A stretch of DNA of 64,000 nucleotides from Afipia felis ATCC 53690. Its GTDB lineage: Bacteria; Pseudomonadota; Alphaproteobacteria; Rhizobiales; Xanthobacteraceae. Position numbers and translations under genes: made by a program. Positions 59,081 through 64,000 of the stretch are shown here, in pieces. Every line of letters starts with the position of its first letter. Position 1 is the stretch's first letter. The DNA is taken from contig NZ_KB375270.1 in assembly GCF_000314735.2 (NCBI RefSeq), positions 3,410,001-3,474,000 of the forward strand, written 5' to 3'. Under the pieces are notes generated by a model, which worked only from the letters and a program-made list of their open reading frames with translations, did no database searches and was not told the origin of the DNA.

Positions 59081-60997
59081 TCAGATATGGGCCGCAATAT
59101 CCATCGGTTCCTGTTGCAGCACGTGGCTCGCAAGCAGCATCCGTTCGATTTCGCCGACGGCTTCCGCGACAGAACTTGTGGCAGTGTCGAGCGCGAGTTC
59201 GGCGGCGGAGGGCGGCTGGTAATCGGTGCCGGTGCCGGTGAATCCGGGCAGGCCGCCCGCCCGCGCCTTGGCGTAATGGCCTTTCGGATCGCGGCTTTCG
59301 CAAACCTCGGCGGGGGTCGACACATAGATCTCGCGGAAGAGATCGTCGGCGATGCGCCGGGCCTGGGCGCGATCTTCCGCGGCCGGCGAGACCGCTGCGA
59401 CGATGGCGATGTGACCGTTGCGGGCAAGGTGAGCCGCGACCTCGGCGAGACGGCGGATGTTTTCGCGCCGGTCGTCGGCGGAAAATCCGAGATCGCTGTT
59501 GAGCCCTGCGCGCAGCGTGTCGCCGTCGAGCAATATCGCGGAGCCGCCGCGGCTGAACAGCCTGCGCTCCAGCGCGAGCGCAAGCGTCGACTTGCCGGCG
59601 CCGGGCAGGCCGGTGAACCACAGCACCGCGCCCGCGTGATGATGGCGCGCGGCCCGCTCTTCCGGCTGCAGGGCGGATTCCACCGGCACGATGTCGACCG
59701 GGACCGCGCGTTGCCCGGTATCGATGCTGAGCACGAGGCCGCCGCCCGCGATCCGGCCGCCGACTTCGATGACCAGCCGCCCGTTGCGCGGATTGTCGGC
59801 ATAAGGGTCGGCGGCAGCGGGTCTGGCAAGCGACAGATCGATTTCACCGACATGGTTGCGCGCAATCGACGTGCTCGCGATGCCTGTCAGTTCTCCGGGG
59901 TCGACCGCCTTCTCGATGGCGACCACTGTGGCGCGGCTCTCCATCGTGCCGATGCGCACGAGAACCGTATCGCCGGTCTTCAGCGCCGTCTCGTGCAGCC
60001 AGAAGATGCGGGCGTGCAGGCGGCGCGTGTCGCGCGGTGCCGTCGCCGTGTGCGCGATGACGTCGCCGCGCTCGAGAAATAGTTCGCGGTCCAGCGTGAT
60101 GCCGACCGAGCGGCCAGCACCTTGTGGTCCACTCAGCGGCGTCTGCGGCCAACTTTCGACGGTCTTGATCTTCGCGATCTTGCCTGCGGGCATGATGACG
60201 ATCTCGTCGCCGGGCGAAAGCCGCCCTGCCTCGATGCGGCCCGCAATGATGCGGCGGTCGTCGAATTTGTAGATTGCCTGCACCGGCAGGCGCAGCGGCA
60301 ATTCGGTGAGGGCGCGTGTCGGCGTCAGCGTGTCGAGCGCGCCGACGACCGTCGGACCCTTGTACCAGCTGATCCGCGGTGTGTTGTGCGCGACGCCATC
60401 GCCATCGCGCGCGGAAATCGGAATCACGGCGGTTGGCGTCACGCCGAGCCCGGTGAGATGTTCGCTGATCTCGCGTTTGATCTCGTCGAAACGCGCTTCG
60501 CTGAAATCGACGCGATCCATCTTGTTGATGACGACGCAGACCTGTTTCACGCCGAGCAGATGCAACAGATAGCCGTGGCGGCGGGTCTGGTCGCGCACGC
60601 CTTCGAGCGCGTCGATGATCAGCACGGCGGCGTCGGCCTGCGACGCGCCGGTGATCATGTTGCGCAGGAATTCCGCGTGGCCGGGCGCGTCGATCAGAAC
60701 GATGTCGCGCGACGGCGTGCGAAAACGAATCTGCGTGGTGTCGATGGTGATGCCCTGGTCGCGCTCGGTCTGCAGCGCGTCGAGCAGGAACGACCATTCG
60801 AACGGCATACCACGCCGTGCGCTGACGGCCTTCAGCATTTCGAGTTTGCCGTCCGGCAGGCTGCCGGTCTCATGCAGCAGGCGGCCGACAAGGGTCGATT
60901 TGCCGTGATCGACGTGGCCGACGATGACGATGCTGACTTGCGGGCGCTCGCCACTCGAGGCATGCGGAACGGTGGACGGAGAAACAAGAATGGTCAT
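59081..60997 (-). CDS. cysNC: Bifunctional sulfate adenylyltransferase large subunit / APS kinase
   Basis: 638 residues. Residues about 20-440 are an EF-Tu-like GTPase (G1 [15 protein letters not shown]3 [13 protein letters not shown]4 NKMD) with two beta-barrels. From about 455 there is an APS kinase with P-loop [16 protein letters not shown] and [20 protein letters not shown], then [20 protein letters not shown]. CysN uses GTP to drive CysD-catalysed adenylylation of sulfate; the fused CysC part turns APS into PAPS. This fusion is the NodQ type common in rhizobia. It lies 15 bp after cysD. Confidence 0.96.
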   Translation of the reverse strand: MTILVSPSTVPHASSGERPQVSIVIVGHVDHGKSTLVGRLLHETGSLPDGKLEMLKAVSARRGMPFEWSFLLDALQTERDQGITIDTTQIRFRTPSRDIVLIDAPGHAEFLRNMITGASQADAAVLIIDALEGVRDQTRRHGYLLHLLGVKQVCVVINKMDRVDFSEARFDEIKREISEHLTGLGVTPTAVIPISARDGDGVAHNTPRISWYKGPTVVGALDTLTPTRALTELPLRLPVQAIYKFDDRRIIAGRIEAGRLSPGDEIVIMPAGKIAKIKTVESWPQTPLSGPQGAGRSVGITLDRELFLERGDVIAHTATAPRDTRRLHARIFWLHETALKTGDTVLVRIGTMESRATVVAIEKAVDPGELTGIASTSIARNHVGEIDLSLARPAAADPYADNPRNGRLVIEVGGRIAGGGLVLSIDTGQRAVPVDIVPVESALQPEERAARHHHAGAVLWFTGLPGAGKSTLALALERRLFSRGGSAILLDGDTLRAGLNSDLGFSADDRRENIRRLAEVAAHLARNGHIAIVAAVSPAAEDRAQARRIADDLFREIYVSTPAEVCESRDPKGHYAKARAGGLPGFTGTGTDYQPPSAAELALDTATSSVAEAVGEIERMLLASHVLQQEPMDIAAHI

Positions 60998-61012
60998 GGC
61001 GTTGCTCCCGCT

Positions 61013-61807
61013 TCACAGATAGCCGGCGACACGCAGTCGCTCGAAGGCATCTTCGGTCTCGTGATCGAGCGCGCGGCCGGCGCGCTCCGGCACCTTGGTG
61101 CTGTGCAGTTCGGCGAGAATCTCGGGGATGCTCGTCGCATGCGAGGCAACGGGATGAGTGATGTCCTGATCGCCGAGCGAGCGATAGCGTTTGCCGTCCT
61201 TCGCGAGATAAAGCGGGATTATCGGAATGTTCTCGCGCTGGGTGTAGGCCCAGATGTCGGTCTCGGTCCAATGCAGGATCGGATGGATGCGCAGATGCGC
61301 GCCGGTCGGCACTGAGGCGTTGAAATGATCCCAGAATTCCGGCGGCTGGTCGCGCACGTCCCATCCACCTTCGGTGCCGCGCGGCGAGAACACGCGTTCC
61401 TTGGCGCGGGTGGCTTCCTCATCACGGCGGATGCCGGCGATCAGACCGTCGAAGCCGTACTTTGCGAGTGCGAGCTTGAGGCCTTCGGTCTTGCGCGCGG
61501 CGGAGCGGGCTGCCGGCGGCAGCGTGGGATCGACCTCCTCGACCGGCGGGCAGAAATCGATCTTGAGATCGAGGCCCCATTCTTTGGAGTAGTGATCCCG
61601 GAAGGCATACATTTCCGGGAATTTCTTCTGCGTGTCGACATGCAGGCAAGGAAACGGCACTTTGCCGAAGAACGCCTTGCGGGCGAGCCAGATCATGACG
61701 TTCGAATCCTTGCCGAGCGACCACAGCAAGGCGAGCCGTTTCAGGCGCGCGAACCCTTCCCGAAGAATGTAGATGCTTTGTGCTTCAAGCTCGTCGAGAT
61801 GGTCCAT
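61013..61807 (-). CDS. cysD: Sulfate adenylyltransferase small subunit
   Basis: 264 residues, the catalytic PP-loop subunit. ATP-binding loop: LLWSLGKDSNVMIWLARKAF. Further conserved segments: FPCLHVDTQKKFPEMYAFRD, GIRRDEEATRAKERVFSPRG and WTETDIWAYTQRENIPIIPL. It forms a heterodimer with CysN and makes APS from sulfate and ATP in the first step of sulfate activation. Second gene of the ferredoxin-cysD-cysNC operon. Confidence 0.96.
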   Translation of the reverse strand: MDHLDELEAQSIYILREGFARLKRLALLWSLGKDSNVMIWLARKAFFGKVPFPCLHVDTQKKFPEMYAFRDHYSKEWGLDLKIDFCPPVEEVDPTLPPAARSAARKTEGLKLALAKYGFDGLIAGIRRDEEATRAKERVFSPRGTEGGWDVRDQPPEFWDHFNASVPTGAHLRIHPILHWTETDIWAYTQRENIPIIPLYLAKDGKRYRSLGDQDITHPVASHATSIPEILAELHSTKVPERAGRALDHETEDAFERLRVAGYL

Positions 61808-61826
61808 GCGTCCTCATCGTTGGTTG

Positions 61827-62141
61827 CTACTCCGATCCCGGGGCCAGCTTGACGCGCAGGCCGTCGATCTCGGGAGTCATCAGGATCTGGCAGGCAAGTC
61901 GTGAATTCGGTTCGACAAAGAACGCCCCGTCGAGCATGTCGATTTCCTCGTCGGTCGGCGGTACGAGGCGCCCGACCCACTCCGGGTCGACATAGACGTG
62001 GCAGGTGGCGCAGGCGCAGGCGCCGCCGCACTCGGCCTTGATCGAGAGGCCCCAATCACGGATGACCTCCATGACGCGCCAGCCGTCCAGACTCTCCAGT
62101 TTGTGCTCTTGGCCGTCGCGGTCTTCGACAAGAAGATACAT
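61827..62141 (-). CDS. Adrenodoxin-type [2Fe-2S] ferredoxin
   Basis: 104 residues. Cluster ligands: Cys38, Cys44 and Cys47 in KAECGGACACATCHVYVD, and Cys84 in SRLACQILMT, a C-x5-C-x2-C-x36-C spacing typical of adrenodoxin-like ferredoxins. An extra Cys42 lies inside the loop. The first gene of the cysDNC operon, 19 bp before cysD, so its likely role is to carry electrons to a sulfur-assimilation reductase such as sulfite reductase; partner identity is inference. Confidence 0.92.
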   Translation of the reverse strand: MYLLVEDRDGQEHKLESLDGWRVMEVIRDWGLSIKAECGGACACATCHVYVDPEWVGRLVPPTDEEIDMLDGAFFVEPNSRLACQILMTPEIDGLRVKLAPGSE

Positions 62142-62197
62142 TTCCCTTGTTTCACTGGTTGGGGAGGCGAAAATTCTTCGTCAGGATCGATTTGTAG

Positions 62198-62212
62198 TAG
62201 AATTAAATTCTA
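62198..62212. promoter_or_regulatory. 15-bp palindromic operator candidate 1
   Basis: TAGAATTAAATTCTA, a perfect palindrome around a central A, between the divergent ferredoxin-cysD-cysNC and cysG-cysH operons. See the findings. Confidence 0.6.
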
Positions 62213-62238
62213 TGTTGTGTATTTTGAAGATACATATA

Positions 62239-62253
62239 TAGAAATAAATTCTA
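62239..62253. promoter_or_regulatory. 15-bp palindromic operator candidate 2
   Basis: TAGAAATAAATTCTA, one base different from candidate 1, centre to centre 41 bp. A possible cysG promoter (TTGTGT at 62215, TATAGA at 62237) overlaps it at the -10, which suits a repressor. Confidence 0.58.
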
Positions 62254-62284
62254 GTCAATCCCAGAATTCGAGCTCCGAGTTGTC

Positions 62285-63697
62285 ATGCGCTTCCTGCCGA
62301 TCTTTCTCGACCTTCAAACCGGGCCCGTTCTTCTTGTGGGCGCAGGGGATCTGGTGCGGGCAAAGCTGCGGCTGCTGTTGTCAGCGGGAGCGCGGGTGAG
62401 ATGGTTTGCCGTGGATGGCGACTACGACGCCGGTCTCGATAGCGAGGCTGTCGGCCGGGTCGAACGCGCCGGCGATCCTTTAACAGCCGACCTGAATGGT
62501 GTCATTGCCATTCTCTGCGCCGGGGCGGGGGAGTTGGGCGAAAACGTGGCAAGGCGCGCACGGGCGGTCGGCATTCCCGTTAACGTCATGGACGATCTCA
62601 CGCATTCGACCTTCATTTTCCCCGCCATCGTTGATCGCGGCGATGTCGTTGTCGCGGTCGGCACGGGCGGCAGTTCGCCGGTGGTGGCGCGGCGCGTGCG
62701 CGAGAAGATCGAAAGCATTCTGCCCGCGCGCATCGGCGACCTCGCGGGGTTCATTGGTCGTTGGCGCAAGCCGATGCAGACGCGATTGCCCGAGATGTCC
62801 GATCGGCGGAAATTCTGGGAACGCATTGTCGATGGGCCGATTGGCGCGCTTGTTCTGTCTGGACGCGAAAGCGAAGCCGAGCATGCGCTGAATGCGATCG
62901 AAGATCCTGTCGCCTTCACATCTGAACGCGGCCTCGTCACGTTGGTCGGCGCAGGGCCGGGCGATCCCGATTTGCTGACGGTGAAGGCGCTGCGCGCGCT
63001 GCAGGATGCAGACGTGATTTTCTACGACGATCTGGTGTCACCCGAGGTGCTTGATCGCGCGCGCCGTGATGCTGCCCGAATTTCGGTCGGTCGCCGTATC
63101 GGCAAGCCGGGCATCGGGCAGGAGGCTACCAACAGGTTGATGATCGAGGCCGCGCGCGAGGGCAAACGCGCCGTTCGCCTCAAGGGGGGCGATTCCTTCA
63201 TTTTCGGTCGCGGCGGCGAGGAGATCGCGGCGCTGCGCGAAGCGGGTGTGGCTTACGCCGTCGTTCCGGGCGTCACCGCTGGCATAGGAGCGGCGGCGCA
63301 ATTCGAGGTGCCGCTGACGTTCCGCAAGAAGGCCACGCGCATTACCTTCCTCACGGCGCACAAGACTCATGATGCCGAGATAGTGGACTGGTCGCTGCTA
63401 ACAGACGTCGCGATGACGGTGGTGGTTTACATGGGTATCACCGCGGCGCCTGCGATCCGCGCGGGAATGCTGGCCGCGGGCCGCTCGCCGAATACGCCAG
63501 TCGGTGTGTTCGCGCGTGTGACGCGGCCGGATGCGAAGGCCGTGGTCGGCACGCTCGACCAGCTTCCAGACCTCGTCACGCAGGTGGAGAACGGCCCTGC
63601 GATCCTCATCATCGGAGATGTTGTGTCGCGCTCGCTGCCGTGGCGGCGTTCGGATTTCGATCGGCTGGCCGCCAGCCTGATGGAGAAAGTCGAGTGA
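62285..63697 (+). CDS. cysG: Siroheme synthase (multifunctional CysG)
   Basis: 470 residues. N-terminal half: precorrin-2 dehydrogenase and ferrochelatase (GPVLLVGAGDLVRAKLRLLL, and a linker domain ending near 210). C-terminal half: uroporphyrinogen-III methyltransferase (LVTLVGAGPGDPDLLTVKAL, VIFYDDLVSPEVLDRARRDA, RLKGGDSFIFGRGGEEIAAL, VPGVTAGIGAAAQFEVPLT). It builds siroheme, the cofactor of sulfite and nitrite reductases. It overlaps cysH by 4 bp (GTGA), tying cofactor supply to the reductive branch. Confidence 0.96.
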   Translation: MRFLPIFLDLQTGPVLLVGAGDLVRAKLRLLLSAGARVRWFAVDGDYDAGLDSEAVGRVERAGDPLTADLNGVIAILCAGAGELGENVARRARAVGIPVNVMDDLTHSTFIFPAIVDRGDVVVAVGTGGSSPVVARRVREKIESILPARIGDLAGFIGRWRKPMQTRLPEMSDRRKFWERIVDGPIGALVLSGRESEAEHALNAIEDPVAFTSERGLVTLVGAGPGDPDLLTVKALRALQDADVIFYDDLVSPEVLDRARRDAARISVGRRIGKPGIGQEATNRLMIEAAREGKRAVRLKGGDSFIFGRGGEEIAALREAGVAYAVVPGVTAGIGAAAQFEVPLTFRKKATRITFLTAHKTHDAEIVDWSLLTDVAMTVVVYMGITAAPAIRAGMLAAGRSPNTPVGVFARVTRPDAKAVVGTLDQLPDLVTQVENGPAILIIGDVVSRSLPWRRSDFDRLAASLMEKVE

Positions 63698-64000
63698 CGG
63701 CATTGGATATGAAAGTTGCAGATGTAGCAGCGTTGGACGCGCGATTGAACGATGCTTCGCCTGCGGACATTATCCGCGCGGCGCTCGATGCGGTCGGGCG
63801 CGACAAGCTCGCGCTGGTGTCGTCGTTCGGCACGGAATCGGCGGCGCTGTTGAAGTTCGCAGCCGATGTTGATCCCGCGATCCCGGTGATCTTTCTCGAC
63901 ACCGGCTGGCTGTTCGAGGAAACGCTTGCCTATCGCAACACGCTGATCGAGCATCTCGGCCTGACCGACGTGCGCACGATCCATCCTCTGACCGAGGATG
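63694..64000 (+). CDS. cysH: APS/PAPS reductase CysH, 3'-truncated by window edge
   Basis: The first 102 codons are visible. Start is GTG 63694, overlapping the cysG stop, or ATG 63709. Recognisable are the PP-loop region DKLALVSSFGTESAALLKFA and PVIFLDTGWLFEETLAYRNT, diagnostic for the CysH fold. The C-terminal half, with the catalytic Cys and the Cys pairs that would separate APS reductase (with a 4Fe-4S cluster) from PAPS reductase, lies beyond the window. The fused CysC kinase next door makes PAPS, but related rhizobia often use APS directly. Confidence 0.92.
   Translation, partial: MTALDMKVADVAALDARLNDASPADIIRAALDAVGRDKLALVSSFGTESAALLKFAADVDPAIPVIFLDTGWLFEETLAYRNTLIEHLGLTDVRTIHPLTED

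Overview
The window is a continuous stretch of chromosome from a GC-rich alphaproteobacterium, most likely a member of the Rhizobiales close to Bradyrhizobium, Rhodopseudomonas or Afipia (Nitrobacteraceae). The evidence is the PhyR-NepR-EcfG general stress locus, a membrane-anchored CycM-type cytochrome c, a CysN-CysC fusion, a full tad/cpa pilus cluster with CtrA-like boxes, a DUF2865 protein and the general protein style. I see no prophage, insertion sequence, CRISPR array, tRNA or rRNA. The genus is inference. No database search was run; all family calls come from reading motifs and translations.

Layout. 0-2.3 kb: the 3' three quarters of an RND efflux pump gene. 2.5-6 kb: an AraC regulator, then an NfeD/stomatin pair. 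6.4-9.7 kb: a LemA/TPM trio and two small uncharacterised genes. 9.7-14 kb: glycerate kinase, thiolase and glycerol kinase. 14-23.3 kb: an exported small protein, a metF-metH operon, an LLM flavin oxidoreductase, a kdsB-pheA pair and cycM. 23.5-31.2 kb: a Yej-type peptide ABC importer with two tandem Tat-exported binding proteins. 31.2-33.4 kb: an NlpC/P60 hydrolase overlapping an M17 aminopeptidase. 33.5-45 kb: the tad pilus locus, including a 55-residue Flp pilin. 45-47.4 kb: a cold-adaptation trio (csp, infA, DEAD helicase). 48-56.6 kb: the general stress response core with an unusual HWE kinase, surrounded by envelope genes. 56.6-58.8 kb: malate synthase G. 59-64 kb: sulfate assimilation on two divergent arms (ferredoxin-cysD-cysNC and cysG-cysH); cysH runs off the end.

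The most notable result is in the stress region. Three exact matches to the EcfG promoter (GGAAC, 16-17 bases, CGTT) lie at the right distance and orientation before a DUF883 gene, an AI-2E-type permease gene and a 52-residue membrane protein gene. One-mismatch versions precede nepR-ecfG, an L,D-transpeptidase gene and a possible leaderless 37-residue membrane peptide. This looks like a stress regulon packed around its own regulators, with very small membrane proteins (28, 37 and 52 residues) as members. The HWE kinase next to phyR keeps its phospho-acceptor histidine but has lost most ATP-binding landmarks.

A second signal is a pair of near-identical 15-bp palindromes, 41 bp apart, between the two divergent sulfur-assimilation operons; they look like operators for a dedicated regulator. 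A third is a TTAA-N7-TTAA type box, with one mismatch, upstream of each of four tad transcription units, pointing to CtrA (cell-cycle) control of the pilus.
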